A DNA stretch of 64,000 nucleotides from Streptomyces galbus (GCF_005280195.1 NZ_SZPR01000036.1:1-64000), one strand, 5' to 3'. Numbered from the stretch's first letter, positions 52,097 to 60,991 are shown. Numbers and translations: made by a program. The notes: generated by a model not told the origin, from the sequence alone.

Positions 52097-52669
52097 ATGA
52101 ACGTGCGACTCGTCGGCGTCACCGCCGTGGCCGCGCTCGCTCTCATCGCCCTGCCGGGCACCGCCGGGACCGCCCAGGCCGCCACCGGGTCCGCCGGTCA
52201 CGGCGGGCACTGCGTGCTGGACCTGACCGGACAGGCCCGGGTCAGCTGCTTCGACACCTTCAGCGGCGCGATCGCCCACGCGACCGGCGGCGCGGTGCGG
52301 CTGCCGGCCGGGGCGACCCAGGTCGAGGGGCGGTACCTGGCCCAGCTCCGTCAGGCCAACGCCGCCGCGCCGAGCCAGGTGGCGATCGGCACGCTCTACA
52401 ACGACGCCGACCGCAGGGGCCACTCGTGGACCATCACCCGCGCCTCGGACTGCGACACGGACCCGGACGTGGACTGGACGTACACCAACCTCTCCGGCGT
52501 GAAGGACGGCTCCGGCTTCGACTGGAACGACGAGATCGGTTCCGCGGTGCAGTACGGCCAGTGCCAGGCGGTCTACTACGAGCACTCCTACTTCCGGGGT
52601 GCCAGTGTCAGCGGCGACTGGTCGGGAGGGGCCCTGGACGACGAGGTGTCCTCCATCGCCTGGAGCTGA
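52097..52669 (+). CDS. Secreted beta/gamma-crystallin-like protein
   Basis: 190 aa. Signal peptide (VGVTAVAALALIALPGTAGT, cleavage near AQA). The C-terminal ~90 residues have two Greek-key-like halves: GTLYNDADRRGHSWTITRAS and AVYYEHSYFRGASVSGDWSG, each with the Y..D/S..G.S pattern, plus cysteines near SCFDTF, SDCDTD and YGQCQA. Probably a secreted stable beta-sandwich, possibly Ca-binding or an inhibitor; no enzyme motif. Confidence 0.72.
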   Translation: MNVRLVGVTAVAALALIALPGTAGTAQAATGSAGHGGHCVLDLTGQARVSCFDTFSGAIAHATGGAVRLPAGATQVEGRYLAQLRQANAAAPSQVAIGTLYNDADRRGHSWTITRASDCDTDPDVDWTYTNLSGVKDGSGFDWNDEIGSAVQYGQCQAVYYEHSYFRGASVSGDWSGGALDDEVSSIAWS

Positions 52670-52710
52670 CCAGGCCTGACCTGACCTGACCGGACCCGAT
52701 GGTCCCTGCG

Positions 52711-52772
52711 GCGGCAGCGGCAGGAGCTCCGAGGGTTTCAGCCCCTTCGAGCCCTGCTGCTGCCGCTGCCCC
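52711..52772. terminator. Long imperfect hairpin between convergent genes
   Basis: Outer stem GGCAGCGGCAG / CTGCCGCTGCC (52713-52723, 52760-52770) with a partly paired inner arm (GGAGCTCCGAGGG / CCCCTTCGAGCCC). It sits between the crystallin-like gene and the HxlR gene and probably terminates both. Confidence 0.7.
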
Positions 52773-52816
52773 AGCGGCTGTCGCTCTGGTGCGTCATCCG
52801 GGAGTGCTGCCGCGGT

Positions 52817-53188
52817 TCACACCTCGGCCGTCCCCGCGACGTCCACCGTGCGCAGGCCCTCCCGGCGCATCCGGGCGGTTCCCCAGGCCCCGAGCGAGCC
52901 GAGGGCCTCATTCAGCGTGCGCCCCTCCTCGGTCAGGGAGTACTCCACCCGGGGCGGCACCTCGGCGTACACCGTCCGGGTCACGAGGCCGTCCTGCTCC
53001 ATCTCCCGCAGGTGCTGCGTGAGCATCTTCTCGCTCACTCCCGGCACACCGCGGCGCAGTTCCGCGAAGCGGCGCACGCCATGAGTCTGCAGCTCCCAGA
53101 GGATCAGGCCCTTCCACTTGCCGCTGACCACGTCGAGCGCGGCGTCGATCCCGCAGATGTACGGTCCGCGCCTGGGCGCCTTGGCCAT
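52817..53188 (-). CDS. HxlR-family transcriptional regulator
   Basis: 123 aa from ATG 53188. Typical HxlR winged helix: GIDAALDVVSGKWKGLILWE, GVPGVSEKMLTQHLREMEQD, and YAEVPPRVEYSLTEEGRTL. A single Cys (YICGID) near the N-terminus is in the position used for redox or electrophile sensing in some HxlR proteins. It is divergent from an imine-reductase-like gene, with an inverted repeat between. Confidence 0.9.
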   Translation of the reverse strand: MAKAPRRGPYICGIDAALDVVSGKWKGLILWELQTHGVRRFAELRRGVPGVSEKMLTQHLREMEQDGLVTRTVYAEVPPRVEYSLTEEGRTLNEALGSLGAWGTARMRREGLRTVDVAGTAEV

Positions 53189-53214
53189 CCCGTCCCGCCC
53201 CCTCACAGAAAGGT

Positions 53215-53241
53215 AAGTACCGCAGAAAATAGTCGGTACTT
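53215..53241. promoter_or_regulatory. HxlR operator candidate
   Basis: AAGTACCG, 11 bases (AT-rich), CGGTACTT: perfect inverted repeat in the divergent promoter region of the HxlR and imine-reductase genes. Confidence 0.75.
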
Positions 53242-53274
53242 CCGACAGCCACAGCATTCTCCCAGCATGGAGAC

Positions 53275-54171
53275 GTGACCCAACCACATGACACCACCAG
53301 CGCCGTCGCCGTGATCGGACTCGGCCCGATGGGCCAGGCGATGACCCGGACCCTCCTGTCCGCCGGCCGTTCCGTCAGCGTCTGGAACCGCACCGCCCAC
53401 CGCGCCGACGGCGTCGTCGCCGACGGAGCGACGCGCGCGGCCACCGCACGCGAAGCGATCGAGGGCGCCGACCTCGTGATCCTCAGCCTCACCGACTACC
53501 GGGCGATGTACGCCATCCTCGACGGCGCCACCGACGCGCTCACCGGCAAGACCCTGGTCAACCTCAGCTCCGACACCCCCGACCGTTCCCGCGAGGCGGC
53601 CACCTGGGCGGCCGGCCACGGCGCCGCCTTCCTCACCGGTGGGGTGATGGTCCCGGCGCCGATGGTAGGCACCCCGTCCGCCTACGTGTACTACAGCGGC
53701 AGCGCCCAGGTGCTGGAAGACCACCGCGAGACCCTGACGGCGCTGGGGACGCCCAAGTACCTGGGCGAGGACCCGGGCCTCGCCCAGATGATGTACCAGG
53801 CCCAACTCACGGTGTTCCTCACCACGTTGTCCGCCCTCCTGCACGCCACCGCGATGCTCGGCACCGCGGGCATGAAGGCCAGTGAAGCCCTGCCGGAACT
53901 GCTCGCGGCCGCCGACTCCATCGGCGCCCTCCTCAGGGCGGGTGAGGAACACCCGGGCACCGCCCTGGACGAGGGGCGGCACCCCGGCGACCTCAGCACG
54001 GTCACCATGATGGGCGCGACGTCCGACCACATCGTCGAGACGAGCAGGACGCTCGGCCTGGACCTCGCCCTGCCCCTGGCCGTGCAGTCCCACTACCGGC
54101 GCGCGATCGACGCCGGCCACGGCGGTGACAACTGGACACGCATCATCGACAGCATCCGCGCCCCACACTGA
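53275..54171 (+). CDS. Imine reductase-like NAD(P)-dependent oxidoreductase
   Basis: 298 aa from GTG 53275. The Rossmann motif is VAVIGLGPMGQAMTRTLL with WNRT for NADPH phosphate. The C-terminal half matches imine reductases/reductive aminases (GGVMVPAPMVGTPSAYVYYS, LGEDPGLAQMMYQAQL). In that family an Asp or Tyr in the last motif is the active-site residue; here Tyr is present. Imine reductases reduce cyclic or exogenous imines with NADPH. Divergent HxlR is the likely regulator. Confidence 0.82.
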   Translation: MTQPHDTTSAVAVIGLGPMGQAMTRTLLSAGRSVSVWNRTAHRADGVVADGATRAATAREAIEGADLVILSLTDYRAMYAILDGATDALTGKTLVNLSSDTPDRSREAATWAAGHGAAFLTGGVMVPAPMVGTPSAYVYYSGSAQVLEDHRETLTALGTPKYLGEDPGLAQMMYQAQLTVFLTTLSALLHATAMLGTAGMKASEALPELLAAADSIGALLRAGEEHPGTALDEGRHPGDLSTVTMMGATSDHIVETSRTLGLDLALPLAVQSHYRRAIDAGHGGDNWTRIIDSIRAPH

Positions 54172-54236
54172 CCGGATCCCCACCACCGCTGCTGCCGCAC
54201 CCGCCCACGCTCCGCGGTCGCTTCAGCCCCGACCGC

Positions 54237-54470
54237 TCACCGTGACGGGGCGTCGCGGTCCCGCAGGGCGCTGACACCGTCGACATCGGCGAAGTGGTGG
54301 CGGGAGTGAGCCAGGCGGCGCGACTCGCGCAGCCCACGGGCAGCCACCGCTTCGATCCGATGCGCTTCGGGATGGAGCGGCGCCCGCCGACGCTCCCGGC
54401 GTACCAGCACGGTCAGCGGGACGGCCAGGACCGCCGCCGCGGCCGTGATCAGCACCAGCAGGTAACCCAT
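54237..54470 (-). CDS. Small membrane protein
   Basis: 77 aa from ATG 54470 with GAGGGGGAG upstream. One membrane helix (MGYLLVLITAAAAVLAVPLT) followed by a strongly basic soluble tail (VRRERRRAPLHPEAHRIEAV). No family recognised. Confidence 0.6.
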   Translation of the reverse strand: MGYLLVLITAAAAVLAVPLTVLVRRERRRAPLHPEAHRIEAVAARGLRESRRLAHSRHHFADVDGVSALRDRDAPSR

Positions 54471-54665
54471 CAGCTCCCCCTCGACCACCTCGTACCGCCG
54501 ACCTCATCGGCGGACCGGCTGTGCCGCTCATCGAGTACCGCCCCTGCCACCCTAGCGGTGTCAGGGGCGGGATGGCGACGGCACGTCCCGAGCCTCGGAC
54601 CGTGCTCACGGCACGGCCCCCGCCGCCTACCGTTCCCCGTGCCACCTCGCCGGTAGGCTGCGTCG

Positions 54666-55199
54666 GTGCGTACGGTCGAGCTCCTGTTGGATGACGCGGC
54701 GGACCAAGTGGTCCGGGAGGCCTGGCGGCGGCTGGCGGACGCGGGGCTGCCCAGTCAGGCGCGGCACGGCTCACCGACCAACAGCCCGCACCTGACCCTG
54801 GCCGCCTGCCCGGAGCTGACCGGTCCGATCCGCTGGGAGCTCGCCGAGGTGGCCGCCGCCCTGCCGCTGCCGGTGCGCTGCACGGGGCTGATCCGCTTCG
54901 AGCGGCCCACCTCCGTGCTCGCCTGGGCGCTCGACCCGGACCCGGCGCTGGCCGCCCTGCACCGCCGGGTGTGGGAGGCCGTGGTGTCCGACAGCCCGCC
55001 CGACATCCTCAACCCCCTGCACGCGCCCGGACGGTGGAGCCCGCACGTCACCCTCGGCCGCACCCGGCGCGCGGGCGCCTTCGCCGACCGGCGGATCCCC
55101 GGTCTCCTGCCCACGCCGCCGGAGTCCCTGCTGCTCACCACCCTGCGCAGCTACGACACCCACACGGGCACCCTGGAGGTGCTCGAGCCCCGCGGCTGA
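54666..55199 (+). CDS. 2'-5' RNA ligase family (2H phosphoesterase)
   Basis: 177 aa from GTG 54666. Two HxTx catalytic motifs, HLTL (NSPHLTLAACPE) and HVTL (WSPHVTLGRTRR), about 85 residues apart define the 2H phosphoesterase fold. Members hydrolyse or form 2'-5' and cyclic nucleotide bonds in RNA or small substrates; the substrate here is unknown. It is monocistronic. Confidence 0.88.
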   Translation: MRTVELLLDDAADQVVREAWRRLADAGLPSQARHGSPTNSPHLTLAACPELTGPIRWELAEVAAALPLPVRCTGLIRFERPTSVLAWALDPDPALAALHRRVWEAVVSDSPPDILNPLHAPGRWSPHVTLGRTRRAGAFADRRIPGLLPTPPESLLLTTLRSYDTHTGTLEVLEPRG

Positions 55200-55228
55200 G
55201 CACGTGACATGAGCTGACTCGCGGGGCT

Positions 55229-55239
55229 CGAATGTTTCG
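55229..55239. promoter_or_regulatory. BxlR-type operator, xylanase distal
   Basis: CGAATGTTTCG, a CGAA-N3-TTCG palindrome (flanked T...A). Matches the sites at 55439 and 57888. Confidence 0.65.
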
Positions 55240-55383
55240 ATGCCCTTTCCGACTGGCTGCCCAGAATTTACGGCCCCTGTAGTCGATGGTCAATCACACG
55301 CCCAGTTATCGGCAGGAGTTGATCCAGCGCGTCGCTAAGCCGCAGCCCTAGGGAAGTCCGCGCAAATGCGGGCGTCGCACTGG

Positions 55384-55412
55384 TTGACGTCCCTTGTGGC
55401 GCCCCATACCGT
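55384..55412 (+). promoter_or_regulatory. Xylanase promoter
   Basis: TTGACG (55384-55389), 17 bases, TACCGT (55407-55412). The predicted start falls near 55419, about 20 bases before the proximal operator. Confidence 0.6.
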
Positions 55413-55438
55413 TGCGCCGCGCTCTTCCGAAAGCGCCT

Positions 55439-55449
55439 CGAAACATTCG
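55439..55449. promoter_or_regulatory. BxlR-type operator, xylanase proximal
   Basis: CGAAACATTCG, CGAA-N3-TTCG. It lies just downstream of the predicted transcription start and 30 bases before the start codon, so it would act as a roadblock. Confidence 0.68.
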
Positions 55450-55478
55450 GAACTCCACTCTCCCTAGGAGGAGTGCCA

Positions 55479-56573
55479 GTGAAGGTGCCCCGCTACGTCC
55501 TGGCAGTCGCCGTGACGTCGTCCCTCGCTCTCGTCCCCCTCGCCACCGCCGGCTCGGCCACCGCCGCGCAGGCACCCGCCCACGCCGGCAAGGAGCGCAC
55601 GCTCCGCCAGCTCGCGGCCGACGACCGGCTGCGCATCGGCACGGCCGTCGACATGGCGGCGCTCGCCGACGACCCCGACTACCGCCGGATCACGGGTGAG
55701 CAGTTCTCCACCGTCACCCCGGAGAACGTCATGAAGTGGGAGGTGATCGAACCGCAGCGGGGCGTGTACGACTACGCCGCGGCCGACCAGCTCGTCGCGT
55801 TCGCCGCGCGGCACGGGCAGAAGGTGCGGGGCCACACGCTGGTCTGGCACAGCCAGTTGCCCTCCTGGCTGACCACCGGCGACTTCACCGCGCAGGAGCT
55901 GCGCCAGATCCTGCACCGGCACATCACCGACACCGTCCGGCACTTCAAGGGCCGCATCTGGCAGTGGGACGTCGTCAACGAGGCGTTCAACGACGACGGC
56001 ACCCTGCGCAACTCGATCTGGCTGCAGAAGCTGGGCCCGGGCTACATCGCCGACGCGTTCCGCTGGGCGCACGAGGCCGACCCGCACGCCAAGCTGTTCT
56101 ACAACGACTACAACATCGAGTGGTCCGGCCCCAAGAGCGACGCCGTGCTCGACCTGGTCGGCAGGCTGAAGGCCGAGGGCGTGCCGATCGACGGGGTCGG
56201 CTTCCAGGGGCACTTGGGCATCCAGTACGGGCTGCCCGGCGGAGTGCCCGAGAACTTCGCCCGCTTCGAGAAGCTGGGCCTGGACACCGCGGTCACCGAG
56301 GCGGACGTCCGCATGGTCCTCCCCGCGGACGACGAGAAGCTGGCCACGCAGGCCGAGGGCTACCGGCTGCTGCTGGACGCCTGCCTGCGCACCCGGCACT
56401 GCATCTCGTTCACGGTCTGGGGATTCACCGACCGCTATTCCTGGGTGCCCGGCGTGTTCGAGGGTGAGGGCGCGGCCAACCTCCTGGACGAGGACTACGG
56501 CGTGAAGCCGGCCTTCCGCGCGGTCCAGAAGGCGCTCTCCGGCCACGCCCGCGCGAAGTCGGCGACGCGGTAA
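55479..56573 (+). CDS. Secreted GH10 endo-xylanase
   Basis: 364 aa from GTG 55479, the start with AGGAGG at seven bases; a GTG at 55473 is too close. Signal peptide (YVLAVAVTSSLALVPLATAG). The GH10 catalytic domain has acid/base Glu168 (WDVVNEAFND) and nucleophile Glu274 (DTAVTEADVRM), spaced 106 residues as in S. lividans XlnA; HTLVWHSQLPSWL is also diagnostic. No carbohydrate-binding module follows. Its products (xylo-oligosaccharides) would be taken up by the adjacent Bxl transporter; shared CGAA-N3-TTCG operators link them. Confidence 0.93.
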   Translation: MKVPRYVLAVAVTSSLALVPLATAGSATAAQAPAHAGKERTLRQLAADDRLRIGTAVDMAALADDPDYRRITGEQFSTVTPENVMKWEVIEPQRGVYDYAAADQLVAFAARHGQKVRGHTLVWHSQLPSWLTTGDFTAQELRQILHRHITDTVRHFKGRIWQWDVVNEAFNDDGTLRNSIWLQKLGPGYIADAFRWAHEADPHAKLFYNDYNIEWSGPKSDAVLDLVGRLKAEGVPIDGVGFQGHLGIQYGLPGGVPENFARFEKLGLDTAVTEADVRMVLPADDEKLATQAEGYRLLLDACLRTRHCISFTVWGFTDRYSWVPGVFEGEGAANLLDEDYGVKPAFRAVQKALSGHARAKSATR

Positions 56574-56588
56574 CCGCTCACGCCTCCC

Positions 56589-56653
56589 GCCCCGCCCTGT
56601 CCCGAACGGCCCGCCTCCTGCGAGGGCCGTCGGGCGGGGCGGGGCTCTCTGCG
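56589..56653. terminator. Terminator hairpin between xylanase and bxlR
   Basis: Inner stem ACGGCCC / GGGCCGT with an outer GC stem (CCCCGCCC / GGGCGGGGC). It lies between convergent genes. Confidence 0.65.
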
Positions 56654-56733
56654 TCTCCTCCCGGCCACCCGGTGATCGATCCGGACCGTCGCCCCGATGT
56701 CCGTCCACACAAACGGAGTTCGCCCCTCAATCC

Positions 56734-57762
56734 TCACCCCGCCACCGGCCCCGCGGTCGTCTGGCGCACCACCAACCGCGTCGCCAGCTCGATCCGCCGC
56801 GCCGTGGCGTCCGGGTCCGCCGGCTCCAGCAGCATGCGGGTCGCCTCCTCGGCCATGTGGCGCAGGGGCTGGTGGACCGTGGTGAGGGGCGGGCTCGTCC
56901 ACTGGGCGAGGGAGACGTCGTCGTAGCCGACCACGGAGAGGTCCCGCGGGACGCTCAACCCCCGTAGCCGGGCCGCCTGCAGGACACCGAGGGCCTGCAG
57001 GTCGCTGCCGGCGAAGAGCGCCGTGGGCGGGTCGGGCAGCGCGAGCAGCTCCATGGCGTGCCGGTAGCCGCTCTGGACGTGGAAGTCGCCGTACCGCACG
57101 AGGGCGGGGTCGACGTCCAGGCCCGCCATGGCCATCGCGGAGCGGTAGCCGTCGAGGCGGGCCAGGGAGCACATCAGGTCCTCGGGCCCGGTGATCACGG
57201 CGACGCGCCGGTGCCCCAGGTCGGTGAGGTGGCGGGTGGCGGCGAGGCCGCCCGCCCAGTTGGCCGAGCCGACCGAGGGGACGTCGGGGTCGGGGTCGCC
57301 GGCGGGGTCGATGATGACGAACGGGATGCCGTAGGAGCGCAGTCGGCGCTTCACGGGCTCGGGGAGCGTGGAGAAGACCAGGACGACGCCGAGCGGCCGC
57401 CGCCGGAGCACTCCCTCGACCCAGTCCTCGGCGGGCGCGTGCCGGGTGCCGCTCTCGGTGAGGACGACCGTCGCGCCGTTCGCCTTCGCGACGGTCTCGA
57501 CGCCGAGGATCAGCTCGACCGCCCAGACGCTCTCGAGTTCGTGGAAGACCAGTTCGACGAGCGGCGCCCGGGTCGGGCCGGGCGGGCGGCGCCGGTAGCC
57601 CTGGGCCGCGAGCAGGCGCTCCACCTTGGCGCGCGTCTGGTGGGAGACGTCCGCACGCCCGTTGAGCACCTTCGAAACAGTCGGCAGTGAAACCCCGGCC
57701 TTTCGGGCCACGGTCGCAAGGGTCACACGTCCCTCGTCCGTCGCGTCGTCGTCTTCGTCCAT
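56734..57762 (-). CDS. bxlR: LacI-family xylo-oligosaccharide regulator BxlR
   Basis: 342 aa. LacI helix-turn-helix VTLATVARKAGVSLPTVSKV with hinge-like RRRPPGPTR. The PBP1-like ligand domain has VFHELESVWAVELILGVETV and ALFAGSDLQALGVL. It is divergent from the bxlEFGA operon exactly as in S. coelicolor/S. thermoviolaceus, where BxlR binds CGAA-N-TTCG-type repeats. Such palindromes lie before bxlE and the xylanase. An acidic N-terminal stretch (MDEDDDATDEG) precedes the HTH. Confidence 0.88.
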   Translation of the reverse strand: MDEDDDATDEGRVTLATVARKAGVSLPTVSKVLNGRADVSHQTRAKVERLLAAQGYRRRPPGPTRAPLVELVFHELESVWAVELILGVETVAKANGATVVLTESGTRHAPAEDWVEGVLRRRPLGVVLVFSTLPEPVKRRLRSYGIPFVIIDPAGDPDPDVPSVGSANWAGGLAATRHLTDLGHRRVAVITGPEDLMCSLARLDGYRSAMAMAGLDVDPALVRYGDFHVQSGYRHAMELLALPDPPTALFAGSDLQALGVLQAARLRGLSVPRDLSVVGYDDVSLAQWTSPPLTTVHQPLRHMAEEATRMLLEPADPDATARRIELATRLVVRQTTAGPVAG

Positions 57763-57828
57763 GCAGCGCAGGATAGGTCACTGGGGTCACGGCCGGGGTA
57801 ACGCTTTGGTCGCGTGCTTGCAAGGTCA

Positions 57829-57858
57829 TTGACCAGATCTCACGTCGGCCCCTACTGT
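57829..57858 (+). promoter_or_regulatory. bxlE promoter
   Basis: TTGACC (57829-57834), 18 bases, TACTGT (57853-57858). The operators begin 15 bases after the -10. Confidence 0.6.
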
Positions 57859-57872
57859 CCGTCCGCATGGAC

Positions 57873-57898
57873 TTTCGGCAATGATGCCGAAACTTTCG
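57873..57898. promoter_or_regulatory. BxlR operators upstream of bxlE
   Basis: Two overlapping elements: TTTCGGCA-ATGA-TGCCGAAA (57873-57892) and CGAAACTTTCG (57888-57898; CGAA-N3-TTCG). They lie between the promoter and the ATG of bxlE. Confidence 0.75.
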
Positions 57899-57909
57899 AG
57901 AGGCGGACG

Positions 57910-59214
57910 ATGAAGACACGCACGCGGTTGCACGGACTGCTCGCCTGTGGCGCCACCCTCACCATGGCCTTGAGCCTGACGGCCTGCGGGGGGAACGGCA
58001 GCGGCGGATCGTCGAACGACGGGAAGATCCACGTCCTGGTGTACGGCGACGCCAGCAACAAGGTCGAGAAGCAGATCGTCGCGACGTTCAACAAGACGTC
58101 GGACGTCAAGGCCGTGCTCGACACCATTCCCGGTGCCGACTACCAGCAGAAGCTGCAGACGATCATCAGCACGCCGCAGGCGCCGGACGTCTTCTTCAAC
58201 TGGGGCGGCGGCAGCATCCAGCCCTTCGTCAAGGCCGACCTGCTCATGCCGCTGGACGACTTCATCGCCAAGGACCCGAACCTCAAGGACAAGTTCCTGC
58301 CCTCGGTGTTCAACAGCGCCGTGGTCAACGGCAAGTCCTACGGCATCCCGATGCGCGGCACCCAGCCGGTGATGCTCTTCCACAACAAGAACGTCCTCGA
58401 CAAGGCGGGCGTCCAGCCGCCCAAGACCTGGGACGAGCTGCTCGCCGCGGTCAAGGCGCTGAAGAAGGAGAACGTCACCCCGATAGCCCTCGGCGGCGGT
58501 GACCAGTGGCCGACGCTGATGTGGTTCGAGTACCTCTACGACCGGGTCGCCGGTCCGGAGCTGTTCCAGAAGGCCCTGGAGGGCGACAAGGACGCCTGGG
58601 CGAGCCCCGACAGCAAGAAGGCCCTCGGCAAGATCAAGGAGCTGGTGGACGCCGGCGCCTTCGGCACCAACTACGACTCGGTGAAGTACACCAACGGCGC
58701 CTCCCCGGCCCTGGTCGCCTCCGGCAAGGCGGCCTTCGAGCTGATGGGCTCCTGGTACTACTCCCAGCAGCAGACGGACGCCAAGGACTTCGCCGCCAAG
58801 GGCCTCGGCTACACCACCTTCCCGACGGTGCCCGGCGGCAAGGGCGACCCGTCCAACGTGGTCGGCAACACCAACAACTTCTACTCGGTGCTGAAGAAGA
58901 CCAAGCACCCCGAGGCCGTCGCGCAGTTCCTGAAGCTCATGTACTCCGACGAGTTCGTCAAGGCGCAGATGGCCATCGGCAACCTGCCCACCACGACCAA
59001 CGTGCCGAAGTTCCTCACCACGTCGGCGAGCCCCGAGTACTCGCGCTTCCAGTACGACCTGGTGGCCGCCGCCCCGTCGTTCCAGCTCTCGTGGGACCAG
59101 GCGTACCCGCCGGCCGCGAGCACGCCGATGCACCAGGCCGTGCAGCAGTTCTTCAACGGCCAGCTCGACGCCGACGGATTCATCAAGGCCATGCAGGCCC
59201 TGCCCACCGAATGA
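57910..59214 (+). CDS. bxlE: Xylo-oligosaccharide-binding lipoprotein BxlE
   Basis: 434 aa. Lipoprotein signal ends SLTAC with Cys26. Type 1 extracellular solute-binding fold (IHVLVYGDASNKVEKQIVAT, PDVFFNWGGGSIQPF, KSYGIPMRGTQPVMLFHN). The position in front of two MalFG-type permeases and a GH3 enzyme matches BxlE, which binds xylobiose and related oligosaccharides. No ATPase gene is in the operon, as usual: Streptomyces use the shared MsiK ATPase. Confidence 0.88.
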   Translation: MKTRTRLHGLLACGATLTMALSLTACGGNGSGGSSNDGKIHVLVYGDASNKVEKQIVATFNKTSDVKAVLDTIPGADYQQKLQTIISTPQAPDVFFNWGGGSIQPFVKADLLMPLDDFIAKDPNLKDKFLPSVFNSAVVNGKSYGIPMRGTQPVMLFHNKNVLDKAGVQPPKTWDELLAAVKALKKENVTPIALGGGDQWPTLMWFEYLYDRVAGPELFQKALEGDKDAWASPDSKKALGKIKELVDAGAFGTNYDSVKYTNGASPALVASGKAAFELMGSWYYSQQQTDAKDFAAKGLGYTTFPTVPGGKGDPSNVVGNTNNFYSVLKKTKHPEAVAQFLKLMYSDEFVKAQMAIGNLPTTTNVPKFLTTSASPEYSRFQYDLVAAAPSFQLSWDQAYPPAASTPMHQAVQQFFNGQLDADGFIKAMQALPTE

Positions 59215-60176
59215 CACTCATGACCACTCAGACCACGAGTGCTCCCACCGCCGCCGAGACCCCCAAGAAGGTCCGGCGGCGGCCGGAGGGCTCCTCCGCC
59301 GTCCTCGTGGGGCGCCCGGGCTTCGTCTGGGCGCTGCCCGCCACCCTGTTCTTCGCCCTCTTCGCCATCGCACCGCTGATCATGGTGGCGGTGCTGTCCT
59401 TCATGAGCTGGAACGGCCTCGGCTCACCCCAGTGGGTCGGCACCGACAACTGGAGCCGGATCCTCGACGACCCGGTCATGATCAACAGCATCTGGCTCAC
59501 CCTCCTGCTGACCGCGCTCGGCGTCGCCATCCAGACCCCGCTCAGCATCGTGCTCGGCGTGTGGGCCGCCGGCCACCAGCGCAACCGCGCCGTCCTGTCC
59601 GCGATCTACTTCATCCCGCTGCTGCTGTCCTCCACCGCGGTCTCCGTGCTGTGGCGGGCGCTGCTCGACCCGAACTTCGGCATCCCCGCCCGCGCCACCT
59701 GGCTGTTCGGGGACGGCAACCTGTTCGGCAAGCAGGCCACCGCGATCGGCGTGCTGGCGTTCGTGAGCACCTGGCAGTTCACGCCCTTCCACACGCTGAT
59801 CTACCAGGGCGCCGCACGTGCCGTACCCGACGTCCTCTACCAGGCCGCGGAGATCGACGGCGCCGGGCGCTACCGGCAGTTCTTCCACATCACCCTGCCG
59901 CAGCTGCGCAACTCGATGATCACCTCGATGATCCTGATGATCGTCGGTGGACTCACCACCTTCGAGACCGTGCTGATCCTGACCCAGGGCGGGCCGGGCA
60001 GCGACACCACGATCAGCGCCTACTACATGTACCAGAAGGCCTTCAAGAGCTTCGACTTCGGCGCCGGCTCGGCGATCGCGCTCTGCCTCGTCGTGGCGGC
60101 CACCATCATCTCGCTGGTCGTCGTGCGCGTGTCCGGCTACGACAAGATGCGCAGCGACATGGAGGGTGTGTCATGA
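59211..60176 (+). CDS. bxlF: Xylo-oligosaccharide ABC permease BxlF
   Basis: 321 aa. Starts at ATG 59211, overlapping the bxlE stop (ATGA); a second ATG at 59220 is possible. Six membrane helices, with the EAA loop AAEIDGAGRYRQFFHITLPQ. MalF-type. Partner of BxlG. Confidence 0.88.
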   Translation: MTLMTTQTTSAPTAAETPKKVRRRPEGSSAVLVGRPGFVWALPATLFFALFAIAPLIMVAVLSFMSWNGLGSPQWVGTDNWSRILDDPVMINSIWLTLLLTALGVAIQTPLSIVLGVWAAGHQRNRAVLSAIYFIPLLLSSTAVSVLWRALLDPNFGIPARATWLFGDGNLFGKQATAIGVLAFVSTWQFTPFHTLIYQGAARAVPDVLYQAAEIDGAGRYRQFFHITLPQLRNSMITSMILMIVGGLTTFETVLILTQGGPGSDTTISAYYMYQKAFKSFDFGAGSAIALCLVVAATIISLVVVRVSGYDKMRSDMEGVS

Positions 60177-60991
60177 GGCGCCGCCCCAACTACCTGGCCG
60201 GCGCGGGCTCGTTGGTCTGGCTGCTCTTCGTCGGCCTGCCGCTGTACGTGCTGCTCGCGGCGACGCTGCGCACCCGCGAGGACTACGCCAAGAACGGCCC
60301 GGTGTCCTGGCCGGACACCTTCACCCTGCACAACTACACCGGCGCCTTCGACTCGGGCTTCGGGCAGTACTTCTTCAACACCCTGCTGGTCACCGTGTGC
60401 GTGGTCGGCATCGTGCTCGCCCTGGTGCCGCCGCTGGCGTACGCCATCGTGCGCAGCCGCAGCCGGGTCACCTCGCAGATCTTCCGCCTGTTCCTGCTCG
60501 GCCTCGCGATCCCCGCGCAGGCGGTCATCGTCCCGATGTTCTACCTGATCAGCGAGGCAGGGCTGTACGACAACCTGCTGGGCGTGATCCTGCCGACGGC
60601 GGCCTTCTGCCTGCCGATGTCGGCACTGATCCTCAGCGGCGCCATGCGCGACATCTCCCCCGAGCTGTTCGAGGCGATGGCCATGGACGGGGCGAGCCCG
60701 CGGCGGATGTTCTTCCAGCTGGTGGTGCCGCTGTCCCGCGGCGGACTGTCCACCATCGTGGTGTTCTCCGCACTGCAGGCGTGGAACGGCTTCCTGTTCC
60801 CCCTCGTCCTGACCCAGTCCGACTCCACCAAGGTCGTGACGCTCGGTCTGTACAACTTCCAGACCGAACACGGCGTCGACATCCCCGGCCTGCTGGGCGC
60901 GGTGACGCTGTCCATGGTGCCCGTCCTTCTCGTCTACCTGTTCGCCCGTCGCGCCCTGGTCCAGGGCCTGATGGGCGTCGGAGGAAAGTGA
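60173..60991 (+). CDS. bxlG: Xylo-oligosaccharide ABC permease BxlG
   Basis: 272 aa. Overlaps bxlF by four bases (ATGA). MalG-type with six helices and EAA loop AMAMDGASPRRMFFQLVVPL. Together with BxlF it forms the importer pore. Confidence 0.88.
   Translation: MRRRPNYLAGAGSLVWLLFVGLPLYVLLAATLRTREDYAKNGPVSWPDTFTLHNYTGAFDSGFGQYFFNTLLVTVCVVGIVLALVPPLAYAIVRSRSRVTSQIFRLFLLGLAIPAQAVIVPMFYLISEAGLYDNLLGVILPTAAFCLPMSALILSGAMRDISPELFEAMAMDGASPRRMFFQLVVPLSRGGLSTIVVFSALQAWNGFLFPLVLTQSDSTKVVTLGLYNFQTEHGVDIPGLLGAVTLSMVPVLLVYLFARRALVQGLMGVGGK

Noticed and set aside
52675..52692. GACCT pentanucleotide run as a functional repeat
   Set aside because: Only about four units right after a stop codon; likely slippage noise.
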